A stretch of DNA of 64,000 bases. It comes from an uncultured Fluviicola sp. (GTDB lineage: Bacteria; Bacteroidota; Bacteroidia; Flavobacteriales_D; Crocinitomicaceae). Of this stretch, positions 32,731-41,032 are shown piece after piece. Position 1 is the first letter of the stretch; each line of letters begins with the position of its first letter. Made by a program: the position numbers and the translations under genes. The DNA lies in NCBI RefSeq assembly GCF_902168135.1, contig NZ_CABHOL010000054.1:62001-126000 (forward strand), in the 5' to 3' direction. Under the pieces are notes generated by a model. That model searched no databases. It saw only the letters and a program-made list of their open reading frames with translations, and was not told where the DNA came from.

Positions 32731-33852
32731 TTATTCAACCGTGAATCCTGTTTTTTGAGCGGTAGCAACTAACGATTCAATGATTGCTGATCCAAGATCT
32801 TTTTTTGCATTGGATTCGTTGATCTTTTTCGTTTCCTCTGCGATGTATTCTTCCCGTTTCTTCGAAAGTTCTCCTATCTTATTTTGGTATTTGGTCCGTT
32901 CGGTTTTCTTATTTTCAATATACTTCAATTGTTCTTCTTTGGATTTCCCTTTCAGTTCTTCCGGAAGATCTTCTTTGCGTAAACTGTCCAGGTTCACATT
33001 TCCCTGCTCCAAACCATCCACTAAATCCCAGTTGGCATTTTTGTAGTTCGATTTGGATTTTGCTTCTGCGCGCTCGCTCATTACCGCATAACCTTTGGAA
33101 CTCGCATTGTTGTCTTCTTCAGCTTGTTTACTAGCGCGGTAGGCACCTTCTCGTCCATATCCGATATAGGTCTTATTCAGGGAATCATTGATGGAGATAA
33201 TTTCTTTGTCGTAAGGAGTATCGATGTGTCTGATTTCATCGTCTGAATTGATATTGAAATAGGAACCCTGTGTTTGAAGAGCTCCGTCGTACCAGAATTC
33301 TTTGACTCCCTGGTCATAAGGTCCGCAGTAGATCGTGTTGACGATAATGTCTTTGGTTGCTGCGATTTTCAGGATCTTTTTGTAATCGATAGGTCCCTGG
33401 TTGAAAGGTTCGTTCCCGGCGATGTAGATTAAACGTAAATCACCTGGCTTGGCTGACCAAAGCAGATCATTGATGGAAGATTCGATAACAGCAGCGCAGT
33501 ATTCTGTTCCGCCATTGGTTTTAAGTGAGAAAAGCTGTCCGGAAATGGAATCCAGGTCTGAAATCAGGTCCGTGCGTTTGCGGATCCAATTCGGAACGGT
33601 AATTTCGTCGTTTCCATAGTCGTAAAGTGCAATTTCTAACTGGGGAGTTTTCCCTTTATCCGACATTTTGGATGCCATATTGACAATTTTCCAGATGGTA
33701 GATTTGGCTTGTTCGATCAAACCATCCATACTTCCGGAGGTGTCAAAAAGGATCGCAATCTGGATTTTTCGGGCTTCATCACTTGGATGGAGCAGCTGAG
33801 CAAAAGAGAATGAACTGATGCAAAGAAGTAAACTTACAAGGGATGTTTTCAT
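32731..33852 (-). CDS. secreted von Willebrand factor A domain protein
   Basis: A 373-residue exported protein with a signal peptide (about residues 1-18) and a VWA domain over about residues 28-215. The metal site DTSGSM (MIDAS) is near residue 37, with the threonine region NGGTEYC and later acidic residues. The C-terminal 130 residues are Lys/Glu-rich and predicted coiled coil. VWA domains bind protein ligands through a metal ion. No MoxR ATPase is adjacent. The role is unknown. Confidence 0.85.
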   Translation of the reverse strand: MKTSLVSLLLCISSFSFAQLLHPSDEARKIQIAILFDTSGSMDGLIEQAKSTIWKIVNMASKMSDKGKTPQLEIALYDYGNDEITVPNWIRKRTDLISDLDSISGQLFSLKTNGGTEYCAAVIESSINDLLWSAKPGDLRLIYIAGNEPFNQGPIDYKKILKIAATKDIIVNTIYCGPYDQGVKEFWYDGALQTQGSYFNINSDDEIRHIDTPYDKEIISINDSLNKTYIGYGREGAYRASKQAEEDNNASSKGYAVMSERAEAKSKSNYKNANWDLVDGLEQGNVNLDSLRKEDLPEELKGKSKEEQLKYIENKKTERTKYQNKIGELSKKREEYIAEETKKINESNAKKDLGSAIIESLVATAQKTGFTVE

Positions 33853-33893
33853 GGCTTTTGTTTTTTACCATTACACCCCGCTTTAAAAAAGGT

Positions 33894-34130
33894 TCATTTT
33901 TCTTTTTTGGAGTTTGAGACGAGCTTCTCAGTTAATTTTCTCGCGTTCGGTATAATAATGAATGCGGCACCATAAGCAATCGGAAACATAATACTCCATG
34001 ATTTTAGCAATAGTAAAAACCAGTCTTTACCGAAGCCATAGTTACGGATTGTTCCTGCAAAAGCCATGATGAATGTCATTGGAAAAACAACAAGCAGGGT
34101 GTTGATCAACTTGAAAGAATGCTTTTTCAC
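33894..34130 (-). CDS. DUF2798-like small membrane protein
   Basis: A 78-residue protein with two hydrophobic helices (LINTLLVVFPMTFIMAFAG and WSIMFPIAYGAAFIIIP), ending in a basic tail, the DUF2798 layout. It is the last gene of the rhodanese run, 27 nt after the rhodanese-thioredoxin fusion. The function is unknown. Confidence 0.65.
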   Translation of the reverse strand: MKKHSFKLINTLLVVFPMTFIMAFAGTIRNYGFGKDWFLLLLKSWSIMFPIAYGAAFIIIPNARKLTEKLVSNSKKEK

Positions 34131-34157
34131 AGTTCCGGATGAGGTAGCAGATAAAAA

Positions 34158-34856
34158 TTATTCCAATGCTTTCAAAACCGTTTCTTTTTCAATGAATCCG
34201 GTATTGGTCCACGTCATTTTTCTGTTTTTATAAACTTGTAATACCGGGATTGCGCTTATTCCTAATTTCTGACACAGTTCCTGATTTTCCTCTACATTGA
34301 TTCGAATGAGTGTGAGGGTATTTTTTTGCTCTTTTGAAATGTCATTCAGGTAAGGCTCCATTTTTTTGCAGGGAATACACCAATCGGCATAAAAATCGAT
34401 CAAAATAGTTTTATCCGAATTCAAAAGGGACTGGAAATCTTGTTCGCTCATACCCGTTGAAGAAACCTGATCGTTCGTCGTTTCAGGCAGGTTTTCATTT
34501 CTCCACTTCATCATTCCGCCCTCCAACTCGTACACTTCACTGAATCCGTCAGCCCGCATTTTTGAAGCTGCGGCAGCGCTTCGTCCTCCGCTCAGGCAAT
34601 AAACGAATACAGGTTTGGATTTGTCGAGTGTTTTGATTTGCGCTTCAAATTGCGAACCGTTCCAATCGTAATTTACGGCATTTTGCAAGTGCCCGCTTGA
34701 AAATTCCTCAGCGGTTCTTACATCGATAACCGGTGCTTCCGGAAGTGCTTTTAGTTTCTCGGCAAATGCTTTTGCAGAAAGAGAATTTTGTGTTTGACTG
34801 TGGGAGCAACTCATTAACAGAAGAGTTACAAGTGCTATGGAAAAAAGTTGTTTCAT
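34158..34856 (-). CDS. rhodanese-thioredoxin fusion lipoprotein
   Basis: A 232-residue envelope protein. The lipobox is LLMSC (Cys at residue 17). A rhodanese domain (about residues 28-125) has the active Cys in VYCLSGGRSAAAA, and a thioredoxin domain (about 130-232) has FYADWCIPCKKM and the cis-Pro ISAIPVL. The pair of domains suggests that sulfur carried on the rhodanese Cys is handed to or reduced by the thioredoxin, outside the cytoplasm. It is part of a minus-strand run with two single-domain rhodaneses. Confidence 0.9.
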   Translation of the reverse strand: MKQLFSIALVTLLLMSCSHSQTQNSLSAKAFAEKLKALPEAPVIDVRTAEEFSSGHLQNAVNYDWNGSQFEAQIKTLDKSKPVFVYCLSGGRSAAAASKMRADGFSEVYELEGGMMKWRNENLPETTNDQVSSTGMSEQDFQSLLNSDKTILIDFYADWCIPCKKMEPYLNDISKEQKNTLTLIRINVEENQELCQKLGISAIPVLQVYKNRKMTWTNTGFIEKETVLKALE

Positions 34857-34861
34857 GAAAT

Positions 34862-35104
34862 TTAAATTTTCGGGTTCATTTTATCAGTCTGTTCGGTAGC
34901 CGGCTTATTATCGATACTGCAGTTTCCATTATAACAATTTCCGGAAGCACATCCGAATGAAAATAATCCCATGGAAGCAAAATAGCTGCCAAATAAAATT
35001 CCCGGCCACTGCTGGTTCAAAATAGACTGAATGATGACCACACTTCCTAAAATCAGGAATAAGGCTCTGCTGAGTGTCCAGTTTTTTAAAATACGTTCTT
35101 TCAT
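34862..35104 (-). CDS. small membrane protein with Cys-rich tail
   Basis: An 80-residue protein with two hydrophobic segments (LSRALFLILGSVVIIQSI and WPGILFGSYFASMGLFSF) followed by GCASGNCYNGNCS, giving three closely spaced Cys. It resembles the YgaP-type membrane domain found beside rhodaneses. The stop is 5 nt before the rhodanese-thioredoxin fusion. A sulfur-handling role is inferred from the neighbours only. Confidence 0.65.
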   Translation of the reverse strand: MKERILKNWTLSRALFLILGSVVIIQSILNQQWPGILFGSYFASMGLFSFGCASGNCYNGNCSIDNKPATEQTDKMNPKI

Positions 35105-35190
35105 TTCATTGAAAAAAAGGAATGGATTTCATCGGATTGAATGTTGTAGTTGGAATCCGTCCGACAAAATCCATTTCGAATAAAGATAAT

Positions 35191-35508
35191 TTACCTGATT
35201 TTTTGTTGCAATCCGTACCAGCCGCCACCGTTGTACACCTGGGTGTATCCTTTTGATTTCAGGATGTTTTTAGCTGAAGCACTTCGCATACCACTTGCGC
35301 AGCAGGTAATAACAGGCTTGTTTTTATCTTTGAGTTTATCGAGGTTGTTCGCCAGTGTATCTACACTGATATTGACCGATCCCCGGATGTGTCCGCCGGC
35401 GTATTCTCCTTTGCTGCGCACATCTAAGATGATGGCTCCGTCTTTTACGAGTTGGGCGAAATCCGTTTTAGGCCCGATACCGAATAACTGTTTGATCGCG
35501 TTCATCAT
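35191..35508 (-). CDS. single-domain rhodanese (cytoplasmic)
   Basis: A 105-residue rhodanese with no signal peptide. The persulfide Cys is in ITCCASGMRSASA (about residue 70), and ILDVRSKGEYAGGHIRGSVNI is the N-terminal block. Rhodaneses move sulfane sulfur. Its start overlaps the stop of the preceding rhodanese by 4 nt, so the two are translationally coupled. Confidence 0.9.
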   Translation of the reverse strand: MMNAIKQLFGIGPKTDFAQLVKDGAIILDVRSKGEYAGGHIRGSVNISVDTLANNLDKLKDKNKPVITCCASGMRSASAKNILKSKGYTQVYNGGGWYGLQQKIR

Positions 35509-35795
35509 AGCGCTTGTGTTTGAAAATAATTAACATCCAGCCAAGAACCGCCATTGTAGCATTCGATCCCCATTTGAGACAGGAATTGAGTGGCTTGTCC
35601 GCTTCTTCCGCCGGAAGCACAACAAAGAACCAAAGGTTGCTTTAATTGCTTGATTTCTTCTAACCTTTCGGTAATTTCCTGTACCGGGATGTTGATGGAT
35701 TCTGCAACATGTCCTCCTCTGAATTCTGCTACTGTTCTTACGTCTACGATCGTACCCGCATTTTCTTTGATAATTTGTTCTACGCTCATCTGCAT
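35505..35795 (-). CDS. single-domain rhodanese (cytoplasmic)
   Basis: A 96-residue rhodanese, first gene of the minus-strand sulfur run. The Cys motif is LVLCCASGGRSGQA and the N-terminal block is IVDVRTVAEFRGGHVAESINI. It may start at 35795 or at the ATG 6 nt downstream (MSVEQ). It is a close relative of the next gene. A palindrome resembling a CRP/FNR-type site lies about 100 nt upstream. Confidence 0.9.
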   Translation of the reverse strand: MQMSVEQIIKENAGTIVDVRTVAEFRGGHVAESINIPVQEITERLEEIKQLKQPLVLCCASGGRSGQATQFLSQMGIECYNGGSWLDVNYFQTQAL

Positions 35796-35895
35796 GTGTT
35801 TTTGTTACTGAACTTATTCCTTGTTCCACCCATGAAAGGTGCTTTCACAAGTGAATTTCACTATGCAAAGTTGCAAGCTTATTCCGGAAGCCACA

Positions 35896-35909
35896 GTAAC
35901 ATTTGTTAC
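35896..35909. promoter_or_regulatory. GTAAC-4-GTTAC palindrome, possible CRP/FNR-type operator
   Basis: A perfect 5-4-5 inverted repeat (GTAACATTTGTTAC) lies between the rhodanese run and the gene upstream of it. Its symmetry and spacing are like FNR/CRP-family sites. No regulator gene is in the window. Confidence 0.45.
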
Positions 35910-35948
35910 ACGCGCTTTCTTTTTTGAAAAGAAGGTGTAACGTCTTTT

Positions 35949-36413
35949 CTAGTTGGTCTTTAAAAGTTGTTTGCGCTGAGTACGCAGTTCTGTCAGCAAT
36001 GGCTCCAATTGCGGGCCTTCTTTATTGAATTCGATTGTGACACGTTTTGTTCCATCGGTTGTTTTAATTTCGATGTATTCCGAACCGCCGTCAGCACAAT
36101 CCGGACAGCCATAGCTTTCATCCAGTTTTTCGAAGGTATTCCAGTCGATTTTATCAGCAATGCTTTTCCATTGATCTGCCGAAATGTCAAACTTTTCAGT
36201 TTTCACAGGATTCCTTGCAGAGTCGACACTCGATTCAAAATACATGATCTGATCCTGGGAAAATACCACTTCTTTCCGGCAGTATCCGCGGCAATGCCCA
36301 AAGTTGGTTCCGTGCGTGATGCTGATGATTGCATTGTCTGAAGCAGCCGGTTTGCTGGTATTACAGCCTAAAAGTACAGAAGCAGAAACAGCAATAAAAA
36401 GAAGAATTTTCAT
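35949..36413 (-). CDS. lipoprotein of unknown function
   Basis: A 154-residue lipoprotein (lipobox VLLGC, Cys at residue 17). The body has THGTNFGHCRGYCRKEVVF and YGCPDCADGGSEYIEI, so two Cys pairs that could form disulfides or bind metal. I do not assign a family. The start at 36413 gives a clean lipoprotein signal, and a longer frame from 36440 is less likely. Confidence 0.65.
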   Translation of the reverse strand: MKILLFIAVSASVLLGCNTSKPAASDNAIISITHGTNFGHCRGYCRKEVVFSQDQIMYFESSVDSARNPVKTEKFDISADQWKSIADKIDWNTFEKLDESYGCPDCADGGSEYIEIKTTDGTKRVTIEFNKEGPQLEPLLTELRTQRKQLLKTN

Positions 36414-36454
36414 GACTTGGATTTTATGTGAAGTTAGCAAGAATTTTGCCAGTG

Positions 36455-37387
36455 TTATTTTAATTTCATAGTACTTGAGAAAGTAACAAAGTCTTTTAGA
36501 TCGCTATCGTCTTCAGCATGAGTAATTCCACAAAAAACAATACTGATATCATCTTTTATAAATGCTAAATAGTAAACGGTCACTTTTTTTCGTTTGAAAT
36601 AACCTTTCACTATTTTTTCATACCCTTTGAATCCATTGATTGTTTTTTCGGTTGAAGATACAATTCCTGTCTGGATGAAAGAGTTTTGTTTTAAACCATT
36701 GATCATTGATTCAATGAGAGTTTCATAAGTGCTGTTTGCTTCCGCGGGTAATTGAGTAATCATTACGGTTGGAGAAAATGTGTCTTCGCTTTTTACTCCA
36801 TCCACAGAATAGGCATAAATGTTTGCCGCGTATTCTTGAAACTTATATTTTGTGGATGATTCATCAATGCTAAAGTATGCAGTTTCAAAAGGATCAATCT
36901 TTACGGAAGTATCATAATAGGCTGATAGTATGCATTCTTTGACTTGTTTTTCCATTTCCTTGTCATCAGGATAAAACGCGGACAGCATCATTGCTGAAAA
37001 AGTAGAATCTCCAAAAGTAAGCTGATAACTATTTAAAAGGTTTGTTCCCCTCAGGTATATATATTTAGCAGGATAGTTATCGAATTGGAATTCAGAGTAG
37101 TCGTACACTTTCATTCCCGCGGCCTCAAAATTTTCCCTGTTTATGGAACGAGCATTGGAATAAAAACTGCCGCCAACTAAATCGAAAATTTGAATGTATG
37201 CATCATCACCTTTGCGCAATCCAAGAAAACCTTTGGCAATAGTGAATCCTTTCGGCGGAATCAGAAATACTCGGGTGCCCGGAATACGGATATGCTGGTT
37301 GGTCTTTTCGTTAATAATTTCTGTTTGCTGTCCAAAGCAAGTAATTGCTAAAGAAGTCAGAATGTATGTGAGGAATAATTTAGTCAT
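36455..37387 (-). CDS. exported protein of unknown function
   Basis: A 310-residue protein with a signal peptide (about residues 1-19, ITCFGQ). The body is mixed alpha/beta, with a segment VFLIPPKGFTIAKGFLGLRKG near the start similar to DcrB-like modules, and no recognised catalytic motif. Start MTKLFL is chosen for the signal peptide. Confidence 0.6.
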   Translation of the reverse strand: MTKLFLTYILTSLAITCFGQQTEIINEKTNQHIRIPGTRVFLIPPKGFTIAKGFLGLRKGDDAYIQIFDLVGGSFYSNARSINRENFEAAGMKVYDYSEFQFDNYPAKYIYLRGTNLLNSYQLTFGDSTFSAMMLSAFYPDDKEMEKQVKECILSAYYDTSVKIDPFETAYFSIDESSTKYKFQEYAANIYAYSVDGVKSEDTFSPTVMITQLPAEANSTYETLIESMINGLKQNSFIQTGIVSSTEKTINGFKGYEKIVKGYFKRKKVTVYYLAFIKDDISIVFCGITHAEDDSDLKDFVTFSSTMKLK

Positions 37388-37463
37388 GATTGAGAAATGT
37401 TTTTTATCCTTCAATTCTTTCCAAAAGCCTTTTTGCGAGGTATTGGTTCGTCTTCAGGAGTAA

Positions 37464-37853
37464 CTATCTGTTTTTCGAATTCAAATAAGTAAAATAAGCT
37501 TTAAAAGACTTTGAGAAATAAAGATTGTAAGCCCCAAGTCCATAGATAATAATCATAACCAGAATAGGAATCTTTCCTGCAACTGGAAAGGGGATGAACA
37601 GTAGGATCAACCCACTGAGTATTGCCAGCAAGAACAAAACAAGCAGCGTGATTCTCGCCCAGTTTTTTCCCTGGAACAAGAAATAAAGCAGTGCCAGTGT
37701 GAGCACAAACCGCACGATTTGTTGAAAGAACTTTTTCGGATTTATCGAATCCTGGGGAATGTGGTAAAATGCAATAACGAACATGGAAATAAGAATGATA
37801 CTGATCGAGATAGCAATCGTTTGGCTTCTGCCTTGTCGGGCTAATTCATTCAT
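37464..37853 (-). CDS. small four-helix membrane protein
   Basis: A 129-residue protein with four hydrophobic helices (starting TIAISISIILISMFVIAF and FVLTLALLYFLF). The family is not recognised. It overlaps the preceding lipoprotein gene by 8 nt. Confidence 0.6.
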   Translation of the reverse strand: MNELARQGRSQTIAISISIILISMFVIAFYHIPQDSINPKKFFQQIVRFVLTLALLYFLFQGKNWARITLLVLFLLAILSGLILLFIPFPVAGKIPILVMIIIYGLGAYNLYFSKSFKAYFTYLNSKNR

Positions 37854-38517
37854 GGTGGATGCGATTTTTTATAAAGATAGCTGATTCATTTTTATTGGCT
37901 GTTGGTTCAAATTGGAATTGAATTTTTCGATGCGTCCTCACATCCTTGTAATAATACGCATCACTCATGAAATAATCCCATTGTTTGGAGTTCAGTGTAT
38001 GGTAAATGGTTGGATATATTTTTGGGAATTGACCGGGATTCAGTTTGATTTCTTTCCAGTGGTAATGCCTCGACCACTCATAATAATCCATATAAGTAAA
38101 TAGCCCGAAATTCAGTGTCTCACTCTTCCTCGTGAGGAAATAACCATTCGGAGCACAGGTTCCTTCATATCCGTTTTTCTCCATGACTTTCAATTGCTCA
38201 TTCAGTGAAAACTTATCGTATTTTTCGAATAAGGATTCCAAACTGTCTTTTCCGTTTCTGCGGCATTTCAAATAGAAATAAGCGGGTTGTTTGTCACTGA
38301 TCTGAACCTGAAAAATAGTGTCATGGTATAGAAATAAAACATAATGAATCGTTGGAGAATTCATATAGACTTCATTTCCTAATCCGATTTCATCACCATT
38401 ACTTACAAAGCAAATAGCCTGATAATCCTCACTTAAAACTTTTGGCTCATGCTTACAAGATATCAAAGCAAGTATTAAAAATGGTATGATAAAAATGAAT
38501 TTCATATTTCTTTTCAA
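37846..38517 (-). CDS. lipoprotein of unknown function
   Basis: A 223-residue lipoprotein (lipobox LALISC). An ATG 12 nt inside (38505, MKFIF) is an equally good start. The body is rich in Tyr and charged residues, with no motif recognised. The start overlaps the SRPBCC gene stop by 4 nt, so they are coupled. Confidence 0.6.
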   Translation of the reverse strand: MKRNMKFIFIIPFLILALISCKHEPKVLSEDYQAICFVSNGDEIGLGNEVYMNSPTIHYVLFLYHDTIFQVQISDKQPAYFYLKCRRNGKDSLESLFEKYDKFSLNEQLKVMEKNGYEGTCAPNGYFLTRKSETLNFGLFTYMDYYEWSRHYHWKEIKLNPGQFPKIYPTIYHTLNSKQWDYFMSDAYYYKDVRTHRKIQFQFEPTANKNESAIFIKNRIHHE

Positions 38518-38969
38518 TTTTCAATTCTCCATTTGATAATTTGCAAGGTTCCATTCCAATAAAACTCCAAATGCTTATAAATCTCAAATGTCGGAAAGTT
38601 AGTTGCTTCAACCCGCAGTTCTGTTCCGCCAGCTTTGGGAATTAAACAGAAAGAAATCGTGGTATAATTCTTCGTTTCATCCTCCAGACCGGATAAAGAA
38701 CTCAAATAGGCATAGCTGAAAACGCTTTCCGGATCGAGCTGCAGGATGGTTCCCCGGTTCTCGAACTGCTCATGGTGAAATCCTTTGATTGCAAAAGAAC
38801 TTCCTGTTTTCCAATCGCTGATAATGTCGATTTTCATTTCTTCGTCGCCCATCCATCCTTTCATGAAAGCAGGAACGGTCAAATAAGCCCAAACTTCTGA
38901 AGAATTGGCAGCAATCAGGATACGCTTTTCGATCCGCTGAGGGAAATTCGGTAATTCGGATTTCGGCAT
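38514..38969 (-). CDS. SRPBCC/AHSA1-like domain protein
   Basis: A 151-residue START-like fold protein without signal peptide. IEKRILIAANSSEVWAYLTVPAFMKGWMGDE is the typical N-terminal block of activator-of-Hsp90 (AHSA1)-like SRPBCC proteins, and the C-terminal helix ends in WNGTLQIIKWRIEN. Such proteins bind hydrophobic ligands; no ligand is known here. Confidence 0.8.
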   Translation of the reverse strand: MPKSELPNFPQRIEKRILIAANSSEVWAYLTVPAFMKGWMGDEEMKIDIISDWKTGSSFAIKGFHHEQFENRGTILQLDPESVFSYAYLSSLSGLEDETKNYTTISFCLIPKAGGTELRVEATNFPTFEIYKHLEFYWNGTLQIIKWRIEN

Positions 38970-38982
38970 TCTTAACCAGGAA

Positions 38983-39468
38983 TTAGTGCTGGTGATCGTA
39001 ACTCAATCCCGACTTCAATTTCCATTTCCCGTCTTCGATGATCCATACATGTGTAAACTTTGCGGTACTGGCATATTGTTCTGCTTTTCCTTCCATTTTC
39101 TCATAAAAGCGGTGTTCTCCATACTGAATTGCTCCGTAAAGTTCGCCCTGGTTGTAAAGTGGGAAAACAAGTGTTTTTTCAGTAAGCAGTTCTCTTCGCG
39201 ACTGGTAGGTTTCCGGAGACTTGCACAGACCGTTCTTCAAATCAGTCAGGAATTTTTTGCGGTCGGAGATTCCCGATTTGTCGTGAAAAAACTCAAAGTT
39301 TGTGCTCAATAGCTTTTCAAACTGCGAAATATCACAGGTATTGAAACCAATGTTGAACAGCAGGCTGTCTTTTTCCAGAATGGTTTTGTGCAAGACGGAA
39401 TTCGGTTCAACCTGTGCGAAAGAAAAACAACTGATTGTAAGCCAGCAAAAAAGGAATAGGTTTTTCAT
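38983..39468 (-). CDS. exported NTF2-like (DUF4440-type) protein
   Basis: A 161-residue protein with signal peptide (about residues 1-18, SCFSFAQ) and an NTF2-like fold: LFNIGFNTCDISQFEKLLSTNFEFFHDKSG is the DUF4440 start, and FTHVWIIEDGKWKLKSGLSYDHQ the end strand. The function is unknown. It is divergent from recF, with repeat arms between. Confidence 0.75.
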   Translation of the reverse strand: MKNLFLFCWLTISCFSFAQVEPNSVLHKTILEKDSLLFNIGFNTCDISQFEKLLSTNFEFFHDKSGISDRKKFLTDLKNGLCKSPETYQSRRELLTEKTLVFPLYNQGELYGAIQYGEHRFYEKMEGKAEQYASTAKFTHVWIIEDGKWKLKSGLSYDHQH

Positions 39469-39494
39469 TCTTCTGAAATTGGAGTTTCATTTGG

Positions 39495-39605
39495 AAAATT
39501 ACGAATATTAATTCCGAATTCAGTAGGGCCGAAAAATTTTTCGACCCTGCGTCATACAATTCACGATCAGCAATTCGGGATTCGTCATTCGGAATTCGTA
39601 ATTTT
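39495..39605. repeat. ATTCG-word inverted arms around a 28-nt palindrome
   Basis: The left arm (39495-39521) reads AAAATTACGAATATTAATTC and on. The right arm (39571-39605) in reverse complement reads AAAATTACGAATTCCGAATG and on, so the outer 12 nt agree exactly. ATTCG words recur in both. The 28-nt palindrome copy 3 sits between. The right arm ends in the -7 element of recF. Confidence 0.6.
39523..39550. repeat. 28-nt palindromic element, copy 3
   Basis: Arms GTAGGGCCG and CGACCCTGC with the same AAAAATTTTT centre as copy 2 and two arm mismatches. The 9-10-9 layout is the same as copies 1 and 2. Confidence 0.75.
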
Positions 39606-39606
39606 G
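39599..39606 (+). promoter_or_regulatory. -7 element of recF (TAATTTTG), possible leaderless start
   Basis: TAATTTTG matches TAnnTTTG and ends 4 nt before the recF ATG, so transcription would begin at or next to the start codon. It forms the end of the right ATTCG arm. Confidence 0.5.
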
Positions 39607-39610
39607 CAGG

Positions 39611-40705
39611 ATGTTCGTCGAATCCCTTTCATTAGTCAATTTCCGCAATCACAGCGAAGCTGAATTCCAGTTCGAATCCGGTGTGAATTGCATTGTGGGG
39701 AAGAACGGCTCGGGAAAAACGAATGTGCTCGACGCGGTTCATTATTTGAGCATGTGCCGTTCTTATTTAAATCCCATCGACCGCCAGAATATCCGCTTCA
39801 ATGAGCAGTTTTTTGTGATCCAGGGATGCTGGATGAAAGACGAACAGCCCTTTAATCTGTATTGCGGGGTAAAATCGGGTTCCAAAAAGGTTTTCAAGAA
39901 AAATAAAAAGGAATACGACCGGTTGGCGGACCACATCGGGCATTTCCCGGTTGTTATGATCTCACCTTACGATACGGACTTAATTTCCGAAGGAAGCGAA
40001 GTGCGCAGGAAATGGATGGATGGGATCATTTCGCAGTTCGACCATGAGTATTTGAATGATCTGCAACGCTATAATAAAGTGCTCGATCAGCGAAATGCTT
40101 TGTTGAAACTGCAATTCGAAAACGGTTTCTTCGAGCGGGAATCTATCGAGATATGGGACGAGCAATTGATCCGCTACGGAACAGCAATTCACCATAAGCG
40201 CGTAACATTTATTGAAGCATTCATTCCTTTGTTCCAGCATTATTACAAGTGGATTTCGCAGGAACAGGAGGCAGTTTCTTTGAATTACGAATCCAAATTG
40301 ACCGAAACGGATTTCAGGACTTTGCTGCAGCAGGCTTATCCGAAAGACATGCGGGTCCATTATACCTCTGTTGGAATTCATAAAGACGATATTACCTTCC
40401 TGTTGGAAGGATTGCCTATCAAGCGTTTCGGTTCCCAGGGACAACAGAAAAGTTTCCTCATCGCTTTGCGTTTGGCCCAGTTCGACTGGTTGAAAGAACG
40501 CCTCAAACAGACTCCGATTCTTTTATTGGACGATATTTTCGATAAGCTGGACAATCTTCGTGTAGCGCAATTGATGGAATTGGTTTCCAAAAACACCTTC
40601 GGGCAGGTTTTAGTAACAGATACCGACGAGAACCGCGTTTCTGCTATTTTTGATACGATACAGGTAAAACCGAATATGATCATTTTTAATTCCGAATTAG
40701 TATGA
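39611..40705 (+). CDS. recF: DNA replication/repair protein RecF
   Basis: A 364-residue SMC-like ATPase that loads RecA at gaps with RecO and RecR. Walker A is GKNGSGKTN (about residues 30-38), the ABC signature region is FGSQGQQKSF and Walker B is ILLLDDIFDKLD. The first residues MFVESLSLVNFRNHSEA fit the family start, confirming this ATG even though it leaves almost no leader. It overlaps the DUF721 gene by 4 nt. Confidence 0.96.
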   Translation: MFVESLSLVNFRNHSEAEFQFESGVNCIVGKNGSGKTNVLDAVHYLSMCRSYLNPIDRQNIRFNEQFFVIQGCWMKDEQPFNLYCGVKSGSKKVFKKNKKEYDRLADHIGHFPVVMISPYDTDLISEGSEVRRKWMDGIISQFDHEYLNDLQRYNKVLDQRNALLKLQFENGFFERESIEIWDEQLIRYGTAIHHKRVTFIEAFIPLFQHYYKWISQEQEAVSLNYESKLTETDFRTLLQQAYPKDMRVHYTSVGIHKDDITFLLEGLPIKRFGSQGQQKSFLIALRLAQFDWLKERLKQTPILLLDDIFDKLDNLRVAQLMELVSKNTFGQVLVTDTDENRVSAIFDTIQVKPNMIIFNSELV

Positions 40706-41013
40706 GCGAATGGGACGAACGTAAAAGATCGGGGAATGCCCAGCCGATGAAAGAATTGGTGGACAAACTCATGAGTGCTTACCAATTGCAGGGAAAAATG
40801 ACCGAAATGGAAGTTTTGAGCAAGTGGGAAGAAATGATGGGAAAAGCCGTTGCCAGCAGGACAACCAACCTTCAGATCCGCCATAGAGTTTTGATCGTTG
40901 CCCTGAATTCTTCCGTTATGCGCGATGAACTGCTGCATGGAAAACAGATCATTATCCAGCGGGTAAATGAAACCGCCGGTAAGCAGATCATACACGATGT
41001 GTGGTTCGAGTGA
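40702..41013 (+). CDS. DUF721 (DciA-like) protein
   Basis: A 103-residue protein of the DUF721 family, which includes the helicase-loading factor DciA. The KH-like core is LSKWEEMMGKAVASRTTNLQIRHRVLIV with SSVMRDELLHGKQIIIQRVN. Its place directly after recF with a 4-nt overlap agrees with the usual location and a role in replication. Confidence 0.85.
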   Translation: MSEWDERKRSGNAQPMKELVDKLMSAYQLQGKMTEMEVLSKWEEMMGKAVASRTTNLQIRHRVLIVALNSSVMRDELLHGKQIIIQRVNETAGKQIIHDVWFE

Positions 41014-41032
41014 TAATCTCATTAACTCCGGC

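Noticed and set aside
39980-41022. Minus-strand frames across recF and DUF721
   Set aside because: Both lie opposite strongly conserved genes and show no domain.
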